Assembly: GCF_022458985.1 (NCBI RefSeq)
Contig: NC_061781.1
Span: 2,712,501 to 2,776,500 of the forward strand
Direction of reading: 5' to 3'
DNA: 64,000 bases
From: Mugil cephalus
Taxonomy: Eukaryota > Chordata > Actinopteri > Mugiliformes > Mugilidae
Shown here piece by piece: positions 33,878 to 45,128 of this stretch (position 1 is its first letter; the number at the start of each line of letters is the position of its first letter). A program made the translations under genes and the position numbers. The notes under the pieces are model-generated. The model did no database searches and had not been told where the DNA came from. It worked only from the letters and a program-made list of their open reading frames with translations.

Positions 33878-35055
33878 TGCCATCCTCAGGAGGCAGTCGT
33901 TGAGGCAAAATCAAGGCTGACGTATGGTGTCTTATTAGGCACTGTGGCAGTGGGTTGAGCAGGTCTTGATAGCCACACAAGACCAAAGTTTGACAGACAA
34001 CAGGGGAAAGAGAGACGGCAGTGGGTGCAGGATGAGGTCTGCGCAGAAGAGGAACACCACAACAGGACAGTGGCCATGCTGCAGCAAGGTGCTTGGATGA
34101 AATGGGACCATGCATCTACCTGAAAGATTACCTGGACAGAACTGTAGAATCAGGAAGTCTCAAGTACTCGATCGCCAAGCCAAACCAAAGTTGTCTAAAG
34201 ACTGTCAGTGGCTGGTATGTGATAAAAGTAGTGTTTTTTAATTTTTCGGTTTTGAAATCAAAAAATACAGCAAGGCGACATTTTCGTGGTTGACAGTGAC
34301 AGTATTCCCCTTAAGCTTCCCTCTGCTTTGCCTCCAGCTAACATTGTGACGTCACAGTGACATAGGCCATGAAGGAGTCTATACTGAATCAGTATTTTCA
34401 TAACATGAATAGCTTAACGCTGTTTTCGATGTGACTTGCGCTGCATCCATGTTGTATTCTTGGCTACACTTGCCGTTAGCCAGTCTTTCAAACCAAGAAA
34501 CATGTCCACTGTGTTCAGCATTTGGCTCCCTCAATCATGTTTGAGGGTTACAGCACATCATCATCTCTATCGGGGCAGGAGAGAAACCTCAAGCAGAGTG
34601 CAAGGTCTCAACCAGGTTGCTAGCCTCAGCTCACAATTGGAAAATGAAGGTGGACCTGGGGAGGTTATCACTTAGGCCAGATCTGGTTTTAACATCAGAC
34701 TCTACGAAGCAAGTCATGCTGATGGAACTTACAGTCCCCTGGGAAGAATGGATGGACAAGGTTTAAGAGCAAAAGAAGGTCAAATACCTGGAGCTGATGG
34801 CGGCATGTCGGGAGAATGACTGGAGGGCCTGTTGTAAGTCTTTGAGGTGGGCTGCAGGGGTTTCTTGGGGCAATCTCTGCACCGATCATTCAGATTCCTC
34901 AGAATCAGAGGGTTGTGGGAGATGCCATCAGAACCATCAGTGAGGCCACAGAGGTCATTAAGGTGAAGGTGTCTGATAGTCTGAGTCCAGAAAAACCCTA
35001 TGACCATTGCCTCATCATTGAGGATGTGTCTGAACTACACCATCTTGGTTTATGA
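33878..35055 (+). mobile_element. RLE-type LINE relic (second copy), endonuclease motif readable
   Basis: Same content as 1,540-2,715. Here one frame runs RPDLVLTSDSTKQVMLMELT and on to VPWEEWMDKV before a stop (about 34,670-34,765). That is the PD...(E)LT core of the restriction-like endonuclease found C-terminal to reverse transcriptase in R2/NeSL-type LINEs. Upstream parts remain out of frame, and no reverse transcriptase catalytic motif survives. Confidence 0.65.
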
Positions 35056-37225
35056 AACAACTATATGCAAATACAACAAATACTATCTTCTACTCGCAGC
35101 AATGTTCTCTGTACTCTGTATATATGTCAATAACAATGTTCATTCACTATAAAATTAAATCTTGGACCTACAGTTCACAATAAAGTTGCATTCTCAAAAA
35201 GAATATGTATCTATTCTGTAACAATCACCAATATGCATTGTTAGTTAACTTTTGCATCTACACTTAAACTGTGTATTTGTAGAGATCAATTACAGAGTAC
35301 AGTCATTTGTATCAATAACAGTGAACTTTCACTGTACAGTTAAAGTTCCATTCATAGAGTCCCCCTGTATATCTTCTGTTCATATATTTCTTTTGTTCTC
35401 AGTGTTGTAATATATTGTGGTAAAAACAGAGTGAAAGTAGAGTCAATAAATATCTAGCACGGTTGGACTGGGAGAAACGGTATTTCACACCTCTATGCTT
35501 TTATGAACACATTGTGGAAGTGACACGACTTGATATTGATATTGTCTAATCTGAACAAGTTACAAATTATTTTTTGAAACAGCAGATAAGAAGGATTGAG
35601 GACAAAGAATGCAAAACAATTACTGATAGAGTCAGGTAAGCCAACGAAGAAACAGTAATAAATTAACTTCACAGAGGAAAAGTAGAATAACAGGATAAAT
35701 GTGTATAATAAAATAAAATAAAATATATAGAATAGAAATGGAACAAAATCAGAATAAAGGCAGAATAGCGCGTGTCTGTGTATGTCAGGTATTTTAGCCG
35801 TTCAGTAGCCTAATGGCTTATGGGTAAACTGTCTCCGAATGTTCTGGTTTGAGTCAGAGTGCTCCAGACACACACACTGGGAGATTGTCCGTTTAGAACT
35901 GGATATGCATTTATAAGCCTGGATCGTGAAAGGATGAATCTGTCCAATGTCAGTGTTTCTCAGAATTACATCACAACTATTCAGATCATTTATAATTCTC
36001 ATTGAATTTCTTTGCACTGTACATTTTATCTCGTTTAACTCTGTTTCGTTTGTCTGGTTTCAATTTTAAGTAATATCTTTTTATATCAACATTTTGTTTT
36101 CAATTTTTGTGTTTTTCTTTCTGCTCAGCATGTAACGTGTTGTATTCTCTTGTTTAGAGTGGTCATACTAAAATAAATGTCCTTTCATCAGTTGATGTTT
36201 GGCATTTTAATGTGTGCTTACACTTGTTACAGGTCCAATGATCCTCAGGTTACTATAGTGCAGTAGGTCACTGTTGCAGCATTAAATCATAGAGACACAG
36301 ATGCTTAAGTGTAAACAATGGTGAAGTCATACCAAAGTGATGAAACTGCAGAATTGTCATGTTAACTATATCATGTCATTCTCGTACAGACGTTATATAT
36401 ATATTTTTTTTTTAAATTCAGTGGATTCAAATGAAAAGAATTTCAAAATAATTTGTTCAAAAGTTTGTATTTGTCAAGTTATAACATGAAAATGAAATGA
36501 CAGGGATATTGAATAATTTGAGTGAGGACCAGGAAATGCACCTAAAATGGAGGTAGAGTTAATGCTTCAAAGAAGCTGATGTTCTCAACTAGACTAAAAA
36601 CAGATACATTTAAGAATTACTAGAAAAACTTGATTGATTTTGTTTTTCCAGTGAGGGCAGACTTTGTGTAGTAATTATATTGTGTATTGTAGATTATTGA
36701 TCCCCTTGGTTCAGGGTACAGATTTAATCATTGATTTATTCATTCATATGCTTTATTTGTTGTGTTTACCCTCCAACAGGAGAAAATGAACTCTGCAAAG
36801 GGAGGTGTGAAAATAAGGATAGGAGAATTTTTATTCATACATTTTACATGTCTGTCTCTGCTCTTCAGTGGTGGAGTATGTGTATGTTTCATATTTTTGG
36901 AAAATAGTATATGTAAAATGTTGATGGAACATTGCTGTATAGAATCAATGAAAAATGTATATATTTATTCATATAATATATGAAAAAAAAAATCTCTGTA
37001 GCAGAAATTATGTTCACCTGGTTGAGGCAAATCGTCCTTAAAACAACACTGCTGGACACAAATGAAATGAAACTATGAAAGACTGCTAGAGAGGGGGAAA
37101 AAAGCGCTCACTTACACACAACAGATTAAACTGAAACATTTGAATGTGATCATTGTCTCACCGAACAACATGATCATAAGAACATGTCAGTATCTATACA
37201 TTCAGTTGATCAAGTTCCACATTCT
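35056..37225. other. intergenic, 3' flank of TAAR D
   Basis: Second copy of 2,716-4,895; no gene recognised. 36,762-36,983 is open for 73 codons without a domain. Confidence 0.55.
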
Positions 37226-38487
37226 CTACATTATGTTGGTGTCACTGGAGCCAGGCTTCAGTATCTGCAGAGTGACAATGAGTTTAATAGCTTTTCTAAA
37301 CCAGGGGTAAAACAGTGCATAGATTAAAGGGTTTAGACAAGAGTTGAAATACAACAGATACAAGACAAAAGTTATATATGAGCTACTGACTGAGTCATTA
37401 CCGGGAAGAGCAACACAATAATATGGAGAGAAGCATATTAGGAAGACAACTACAAGAACACCAAGAGTCCTGGCTGCTTTCAACTCAGATTTCTTTGTCA
37501 GAGTCAATGAAACCTGGACTGTGACGGCTGCAATGTGGGAGCGCATGGCATGAGCCTGAGACACAGCTACCACAAAGACTCTCATGTATAGAACTACGAT
37601 GACAGTGATGGGAACAATAAACATTAAAATAACATCAGTAAGACCTTCAGTGTAGGTCATCGAAACGTCACATTCTCCGTAGCAGGTTTTATTCTTACCT
37701 AGTTGAGTAAAATCATCCTTTGAAATGAGAGAGGTGTAGAAAACAGAACAGAGCCAACACAGACAAACGCAGAGTTTAACTCTCTTCTCAGTGATTCTGG
37801 AGGAGTAGTGCATGGGGTCACAAATTGCAACATAGCGGTCGACTGATATGAGCACCATGGCTCCTATTGAGGCACTGGTAATCACGTAAGAGACATAATT
37901 ATACAGAGTACATGCGAGATCACCAAGAAACCAGCAGGTTGTGTTGAGGATTTCTACCGGCATCAACAAGAGGCCGACAAGAAAGTCTGAGATGGCCAGA
38001 GAGAGGAGGAGGATGTTAGTCGGAGTGTGGAGCCTCCTGCAGGGACATACGAAAAAGAAATAAACCAGTAAATCCTCATGACATTTCCAAAATAAATGAC
38101 TTTGAATGTTTACTGATATTTCACACCTGTACCATATGAAATGCAGACACATAAAGCTAGTGAGGTCACAATAGACGGAAAATTAAGTTCATTGTTGTAA
38201 AACATGATTTCAGTTTTCGGTAAAAGTCTAATTCCTCCATGTCGATCACTGCTAGCTCAAAGACACTTCACATTAAAACCACCACCATTAGCTGTAAAAC
38301 AAAACACTCTGTGCCTGAAGTGAGAGACTGAGATGATGACGAGCAGATTGAGAACCACGGTCAGCACAGAGATGGAGGACAGCACGATGTGAAGGAGCAC
38401 AAGTTCAGAGTGAGGAGACGCTGGCTTTTTGCAGGAGCTGTTGAAGAGCTGTGGAAAGCAGAGGTCTGCTTCATCCTTGGTCTCCAT
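37226..38487 (-). CDS. TAAR D: trace amine-associated receptor, teleost clade lacking Asp3.32
   Basis: Exon 1 at 38,315-38,487 (173 bases), intron 38,037-38,314, exon 2 at 37,226-38,036; 327 residues. Asn16 glycosylation site; helix 1 about 28-55; Asp75 (2.50); Cys100 pairs with a loop-2 Cys (176 or 180); Ser107 at 3.32 in place of the aminergic Asp; DRY 124-126; Asp192 at 5.42; Pro200 at 5.50; FSPYY in helix 6; NSCLNPLIYALFYPWFRKA in helix 7. These fit an olfactory TAAR of the non-classical amine-binding clade coupled to Golf-type signalling. Intact, whereas its near-identical counterpart TAAR A (4,896-6,156) is frameshifted. Donor CAG|GCACAG is GC, acceptor CTGCAG. Next upstream gene on the strand is TAAR E, with a Tc1 element between them. 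Confidence 0.9.
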
Positions 38488-38520
38488 CTTCAGTACAAAA
38501 ACGTTAGGTAACAGATGACA

Positions 38521-38543
38521 CACTTTAACCCTCCTCTTTCTCC
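38521..38543 (-). promoter_or_regulatory. candidate TAAR proximal promoter motif (TAAR D)
   Basis: CACTTTAACCCTCCTCTTTC on the plus strand, 34 bases upstream of the TAAR D start; identical to the one ahead of TAAR A. Inferred from conservation. Confidence 0.3.
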
Positions 38544-38796
38544 TTGGTCATTACACACTTCACTCCCTCACTCACTCTGCCAAGGGAAAAGGGTCTGACC
38601 CAATATTTGCAATGTCTGTGCTAAATTATGAAATTAAAAACTAAAGCCATAGAGTGTGTGTGAATGTGTGTGTTGGGTGCACACCAGTAAGATGTTTCTG
38701 ACTCTGTTTGTATGGGTGCAGGACATGAAAACATGTCAGAACAATTACATTTGTGGAGCAGAATATTTGATTCTCCCCTGCACATTCATGGTCATA

Positions 38797-40455
38797 CAGT
38801 CAGGTCCATAAATATTTGGACATCGACACAATTCCAATCTTTTTGGCTCTATACACCACCACACTGGATCTGAAATGAAACAAACAAAATGTGCTTTAAC
38901 TGCAGACTTTCTGCTTTAATTTGAGGGTATTTACATTTAAATCAGGTGAAAGGTGTAGGAATTACAACAGTTTGTATATGTGCCTCCCACTTTTTAAGGG
39001 ACTAAAAAGTAATGGGACAAATTAAAATATCATAAATCAAACTCTCACTTTTTAATACTTGGTTGTAAATCCTTTGCAGTTAATTACAGCCTGAAGTCTG
39101 GAACACATAGACATCACCAGATGCTGGGTTTCATCCCTGGTGATGCTCTGCCAGGACTCTACTGCAAATGTCTTCAGCTCCTGCTTGTTCTTGGGGCATT
39201 TTCCCTTCAGTTTTGCCTTTAGCAAGTGAAATGCATGCTCAATCGGACTCAGGTCAGGTGATTGACTTGGCCATTGCATAACATTCCACTTCTTTGCCTT
39301 AACAAACTCTTTGGTTGCTTCCACAGTATGCTTCTGGTCATGGTCAATCTGCACTGTGAAGTGCCGTCCAATGAGTTCTGAAGCATTTGGCTGAATATGA
39401 GCAGATAATATTGCCTGAAACACTTCAGAATCCATCCTGCTGCTTTTGTCAGCATTCATATCATCAATAAATACAAAGGAACCAGTTCCATTGGCAGCCA
39501 TACATGCCCACGCCGTGGCACTACCACCACCATGCTTCACTGATGAGGTGGTATGCTTTGGATCATGAGCAGTTCCTTTACTTCTCCATACTCTTCTCTT
39601 CCCATCACTCTGGTACAAGTTGATCTTTGTCTCATCTGTCCATAGGATGTTGTTTCAGAACTGTGAAGGCTTTTTTTTAGATGTTTTTTGGCAAACTCTA
39701 ATCTGGCCTTCCTGTTTTTGAGGCTCACCAATGGTTTACATCTTGTTGTGAACCCTTTGTATTCACTCTGGTGAAGTCTTCTCTTGATTGTTGACTTTGA
39801 CACACATACACCTACCTCCTGTAGAATGTTCTTGATCTGGCCAACTGTTGTGAAGGTTTTTTTTTTTTTTCACCAGGGAAAGAATTCTTCCGTCATCCAC
39901 CACAGTTGTTTTCCTTGGTCTTCCAGGTCTGTTGGTGTTGCTGAGCTCACCAATGCGTTCTTTCTTTTTAAGAATGTTCCAAACAGTTAATGTGGCCACA
40001 CCTAATGTTTTTGCTATCTCTCTGATGGGTTTGTTTTGGTTTTTCAGCCTAATGATGGCTTGCTTCACTGATAGTGACAGCTCTTTGGATCTCATATTTA
40101 CAGTGGACAGCAACAGATTCCAAATGCAAATAGCACAATTGAAATGAACTCTAGACCTTTTATCTGCTACTTCTAAATGGGGTAATAAGGGAATAACACA
40201 CACCTGGCCATGGAAAAGCTGAGCAGCCAATTGTCCTAATACTTTTGGTCCCTTAAAAAGTGGGAGGCACATATACAAACTGTTGTAATTCCTCTACAGC
40301 GTTCACCTGATTTGGATGTAAATACCCTCAAATTAAAGCTGAAAGTCTGCAGTTAAAGCACATCTTGTTTGTTTCATTTCAAATCCATTGTGGTGGTGTA
40401 TAGAGACAAAAAGGTTAGAATTGTATTGATGTCCCAATATTTATGGACCTGACTG
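38797..40455 (-). mobile_element. Tc1/mariner element with TA target duplication (second copy)
   Basis: Inverted termini CAGTCAGGTCCATAAATATT ... CCTGACTG flanked by TA (38,795-38,796; 40,456-40,457); 1,659 bases. Its position relative to the TAAR genes is the same as for 6,465-8,125, so the insertion predates the duplication. Confidence 0.92.
39052..40095 (-). pseudogene. Tc1 transposase, frameshifted
   Basis: Start ATG at 40,095 (MRSKELSLSVKQ), stop at 39,052; about 348 codons, normal for Tc1. The N-terminal paired-like helix-turn-helix region runs through IREIAKTLGVATLTVWNILK and a GRPRKTT hinge. A poly-A (minus) run near 39,860 shifts the frame, then SKSTIKRRLHQSEYKGFTTR and KARLEFAKKHLKK follow. 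Another shift near 39,640 precedes YQSDGKRRVWRSKG, HGGGSATAWACM, the QIDHDQKHT segment with the second catalytic Asp, and SPDLSPIEHAFHLLK with the catalytic Glu. Only two frame breaks separate it from a full enzyme; the first Asp region (WTDE-type) lies at the second break. Transposes by cut-and-paste into TA; inactive as it stands. Confidence 0.85.
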
Positions 40456-42010
40456 TATTTCACATAGGACTCTCCATCTCTCTCTGTGTCTTAACCAGAC
40501 TGAAATACATATCAACATCAGCCAGTAATAAGTTCTATATTCTATATCAAAAATAAGCAGTAGGATGATGAGGCTTTGGTGGTAAATGGAGTCTTGGATA
40601 TATTAAAGATTTGCAGTAAAATGGATTTGATTGCATCATTATTTTTTATGTAGTGGCAGATTTAAATTTTTGCACCCACTTTCAGCTTGTTTCAATAGTT
40701 TTCAGGATTTTAACCCTATAAATACCAGTCTGAAAATACAAAGTTAAATGTTTTTTCACAAAAAAGAAAAAAATGAATTATTTTTCATAACATAAGCAGT
40801 ATGTGGATGAGACGTTGGTGGTATATCGAGTCTTGGATATGTGAAAGATTAGCAATTAAAATTGATTTGATTGCATTAGTATTTTTTATGTAGTGTCAGA
40901 TACTCCCTCTAGACACCTTTGTGGCCAAAAATGCCCCATAGACTTCAATTATAATTTCATTTTAACTTTTTAATCTAGCTGTAAAACCATGTATTCTGTA
41001 ATATTAGCATTTCATTTAGATGAAATGTAGTAATATTGGACATTTGTATTTCTCATTTTCTCATTGTGCATCGATGCGTGTGTGTACTTGTACAGCTATC
41101 TTTCTGAGGACCAGTTTAAGTTTTACACCATCAGATTGTATGTGTGTGTATGTATGGGTTTGTTTGCATGGAAAGAGAGACAGTGTTTAGCATGAACTGC
41201 TCATTTCATCATTGATAAAGAGCATTTTGATTGACATTTTTCTTGAGTCTTGCATGAAATTTTATGGTGAAATAACTTTTAAATCAACATCTGATTCATC
41301 GATGTAATAGTAACAATTATTTAAAACAACAACAAAAAAGAACACAACATAACACAAACATATGACCTGAAAACAAAGGCTAAATGTGATATATGACGTA
41401 CATGTGTGTATTTAAGATTAAACTGATTTCTAACCCGTACTTTGCTTGTTGGGGACATACTGGTACCAGCTGCTCATCAACAGAGATGTTGTCCTCTGGA
41501 CTGAACAGGAGTGGGACAGTATGTGGACAGAAAAGAACGGACAACTGTGATCCATCCATCTCATACCAAAATGTGCTACATTCAGGCAGATGTTGTGGTC
41601 CGTGGCATCAAGCCGGTGGTACCTGAATGCACCACAGGGTCTCTACATGAGATGGAGTCCAAACTTGTCATTCTTTCACACAACAACATTACCTCATCAG
41701 CTTTTAGCAAAATGTACGGTATGTCTATGTGTACTGATGGGACCCAGATGGAGTGTGTCGTGAGAAGTACTTTGGAGACCTGGTTCATAGGACCACAGTA
41801 TGTCTGTGCCCGGCATTTTTTGATTACACTGCTCATTTTTATTTTATTTTAATTTAAAGTCATTTTATTTTTATTTTATTTATCTTTCTTGTGGTTTTGA
41901 GTGTTTACTTTTATTGCAATAAATATATGGTGACAAAGTAATTTCCCTCGTGGATCATTAAAGTCTGTCTAAGTCTAAGTCTATAAAGCACATCTCATTT
42001 TAAAGACTTG
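40456..42010. other. intergenic with diverged direct repeats (second copy)
   Basis: Counterpart of 8,126-9,678. The ~100-base direct repeats are at about 40,560-40,666 and 40,803-40,905. The open stretches at 41,393-41,852 change frame between copies and hold no recognised domain. Confidence 0.5.
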
Positions 42011-43202
42011 CTACTGTATGTTGGTGTCACGGGAGCCAGGCTGCAGAATCTGTAGAGTGACAATGGGTTTCATAGCTTTTCTAAACCAGGGGTAAAATAG
42101 TGCATAGATTAGAGGGTTTATACAGGAGTTAAAATAGAACAGATACAGGACAAAAGTCAAAGAAGAGCTACTGATTGAGTTGTTCCCAACAAGTGCAACA
42201 CAATAATATGGGCAGAAACACATTAGAAATACAACTATTAGAACACCAAGAGTCCTGCCAGCCTTCAACTCAGATTTCTTTGTTGCTAGAGTCAATGAAA
42301 CCTCAACGGTGACGGCTGCAATGTGAGAGCGCATGGCACGAGCCTGAGACACAGCCACCACAAAAACTCTCATGTATACAACTATGATGAGAGAGATGGG
42401 AACAATAAAGGTGAAAATCAGGTCAATAATTCCTGCAGTGTAGCTGATTACAATAGCACATTCTCCATAGCAGGAATTGTGCTTGCCTGGTTGAATCAAA
42501 TCATCCTTTAAAATGAAAGTTGTGTAGAAAACAGAACAGAGCCAACAAAGACAAACACATAGTTGAACTCTCTTCTCAGTGACTCTAGTGGGGTAATGCA
42601 AAGGGTCACAAATAGCCACATAGCGGTCAACTGATATGAGCACCATATCTCCTACTGAGGCAGAAGTAATGATATAGGACACATAATTATACAGAGAACA
42701 CATCATATCACCAAGAAACCAGCAAGCTGTTTGTTGGAGGATTTCTCCTGGCATCAACAGGACACCGACAAGGAAATCTGAGACAGCCAGGGAGAGGAGG
42801 AGGATGTTCGTGGGAGTGTGCAGCGTCCTGCATAGATAAAATAAAGAAGACAAATCAATAAACCAGGGAACCCTCACATCTCAATGACAAAATGATCAGT
42901 GGTCTCTGGTGCCAATCATTTGACCTTTTTTTTTTTCTGCAAAAACAGTGGGTCCAAGTACGAAGTCATTAATTACCGGCTCAAACCCAAAAATAGCTGT
43001 AAAAAGAAACAAGAGCAATGTACCATTACCTGAAATGGGAGACTGAGATGATGACAAGCAGGTTGAGAGCCACAGTGATCACAGAGATGCATGACAGCAT
43101 GATGTAAAGAAACACAAGTACAGACGGTGGAGAAGCAGGCTTCGTGCAGGAGGTGTTGAGGAGTTGTGGAAAGCAGAGCTCAGCTTTGTCACGTGTCTCC
43201 AT
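42011..43202 (-). CDS. TAAR E: trace amine-associated receptor, teleost clade lacking Asp3.32
   Basis: Exon 1 at 43,030-43,202, intron 42,828-43,029, exon 2 at 42,011-42,827; 329 residues. N-terminal METRDKAELCFPQLLNTSC with an NTS glycosylation site; Cys101; Ser108 at 3.32; DRY 125-127; Asp193 at 5.42 in IIDLIFTFIVP; FCPYY in helix 6; NSCINPLIYALFYPWFRKA in helix 7. Relative to TAAR C and D it has one extra residue after helix 2 (QQTACW) and one in loop 3 (LATKK). The intron has a normal GT donor (CAG|GTAATG), unlike the other three intact genes, and a CAG acceptor; this fixes the true junction for the family. Expected amine-sensing olfactory receptor; ligand unknown. Its counterpart TAAR B is frameshifted. 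Confidence 0.92.
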
Positions 43203-43268
43203 CTTCAGAGACCTGCAGCTCTGTCAGTTTTCTGAACATAAAATAATCCATATAACTTGGAACTCTCT

Positions 43269-43291
43269 CACTTTAACCACTCCCCTCCTTT
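43269..43291 (-). promoter_or_regulatory. candidate TAAR proximal promoter motif (TAAR E)
   Basis: CACTTTAACCACTCCCCTCC on the plus strand, 67 bases upstream of the TAAR E start. Inferred from conservation with the other TAAR genes. Confidence 0.28.
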
Positions 43292-43849
43292 CTTTCGCCA
43301 TCTATTGGACACAAAAGACAGTCCTCTTTCCCATACTCAGCTAACCACACCACAACAAGTGATGAAATAAACGTTACTGTTAGAACTTTACAGTAAGTTA
43401 AAAGATATTCTTAATATTTCAACACAGGGGTCCAAGGCAATCCTCAAAGAATGTCCACATGTAAACTAAAATGTAAGACTGGTGCCACGCAACTGGCAAA
43501 AAAATGGAGCAATGGTCAATGGACCCTTACTTTCTGTTCTGTATGCGATTTAGTATTGAACTCTGCATCCTTGGTCAGATTATTGTTCTTGTTCAGTGGG
43601 TGCATCGTCTATTTTTTCTTTTCTCTTGGGCTTTTTCGCGCTGTTAAAAACAAATGTATGTTTACCCCTAGTTGTAGTATGCATAAACGTATGTTTTTAG
43701 TTTACTGTCAAAGAGCAAAGGCTTGATAATCAGAGAAAATCAATGCTTTAAGCTCTGGACTTTAGGTTTTATTGACCTGCTAGACTCGTCGTTTTTGCAG
43801 AGAAGCTTCAAAAACGACGTACTTTCACACCAACAATGACAAAAGCTAA
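43292..43849. other. intergenic; left edge of 9.1-kb extra block; small hairpin
   Basis: Matches the first copy up to about 43,680 and then diverges. An 11-bp perfect inverted repeat CGTCGTTTTTG / CAAAAACGACG lies at 43,787-43,819 with an 11-base loop. No gene recognised. Confidence 0.5.
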
Positions 43850-44720
43850 CTCATAGAAATTTGGTCAGCATTGCAAGCGAATGTTGTCGCATTGGAAAGT
43901 CAGTCAAGCATTCATTGGCCATTGACAACACTGAATTAAATGAAGCAAATAACTGTGATTGGTTGACACATCACCATGTGAGAATGCAACATATCAGTCT
44001 ATCAGTCTGGAAAGGTTTGGGACTCATCCAAGAGGTCACAAAAGACTCCACAACAACATCCTCACTTTCCTCAGTTAAGGTCAGTATTCATGACTCCACC
44101 ATGAGTCTTGGACGAGTGCCGAGACCAAAACCACTTCTGAGCAAAAAAAACAAAAAACATAAAGACTCATCTCAGTTTAGCCAGAAAACATTTTGATGAT
44201 GACTTTTGGGAAAATACTCTATGGACTGACAAATAAAAGTTGAACTTTTTGGAAGGTGTATGTCCCATTACATCTAGTATAAAAGTATCACAGCCTTGCA
44301 GAAATCACACCGACAGTAAAATCTGGTGGTGATGGTGTGATGGTCTGGTGCTGTTTTGCTGCTTTAAGACCTGGAAGACTTGCTGTGATAAGTGGAGCCA
44401 TCAATTCTGTTGTCTACCAAAAAATCCTGAAGGAGACTGTCTGGGCATCTGTTGGTGACCTCAAGCTGAGGTGAACTGGGGTTCTGCATCAGGACAATGA
44501 TCCAAAACACACCAGCAAATCCACCTCTGAATGACTGAAGGAAAACAAAATGAAGACTTTGACCTAGTCAAATCTTGACCTAAATCCCATTGAGCTGCTG
44601 TTGCATGACCTTAAAAAAGTGGTTCATGCTGGAAAACCCTCCAATGTGGCTCTATTTCAACAATTCTACAAAGATGAGTGAACCAAAAAAAAAAAGTGAA
44701 CCACAGCGCTGGAAAAGTTA
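43850..44720 (+). mobile_element. Tc1-like transposase relic
   Basis: The plus strand shows, in broken frames, a 'NRRGNSHPRGHKRLHNNIL'-type region, then 'SGGDGVMVWCCFAA' (44,325-44,365), then 'INSVVYQKILKETVWASV' and 'RTMIQNTPANPPLND', ending at an 'LNPIELLLHDLKKVV' equivalent (44,583-44,628) that holds the catalytic Glu position. The same family as the relic at 19,540-21,245, in opposite orientation. Stops throughout; termini not assigned. Confidence 0.65.
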
Positions 44721-45128
44721 TCTCATTGCAAGTTATCGCTTGATTGTAGCTGTTGCTGCTAAGGGTGGTTTGTTTTCCTTTAATAATAACAACCTTCATT
44801 TAACAACTGCATTTTGTGTTTATTGTGTTATTATATGAAGATTTTTATGTTTTATATAAAGCACTGAATTACCTTGTTGTTAAAAGGTGCTATTCACAGA
44901 CAGATGCCCCCATAAGACCAATTACAGTTTACATTTAGCAGCAACAATTTTAAATAAAAACATTTTACGTGACATTTCAACTCATTTTATTGTGGTCCTT
45001 GGTGCATCATATCAGAATAAGACTGTAGTTGCTTAAGCTTCTTGAAAAATTAGGGCTCAGAATTAATATGTCCAAATTAATAAGTAATTAATAAGTCTAC
45101 TCGTACGGCACGGTAAGTGACATATTTA
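44721..45128. other. intergenic, no gene recognised
   Basis: AT-rich tail of the preceding relic and single-copy noncoding sequence. Confidence 0.4.

Noticed and set aside
43787-43819. 11-bp hairpin as a terminator or microRNA precursor
   Set aside because: Too short a stem for a microRNA precursor and not placed at the end of any gene.
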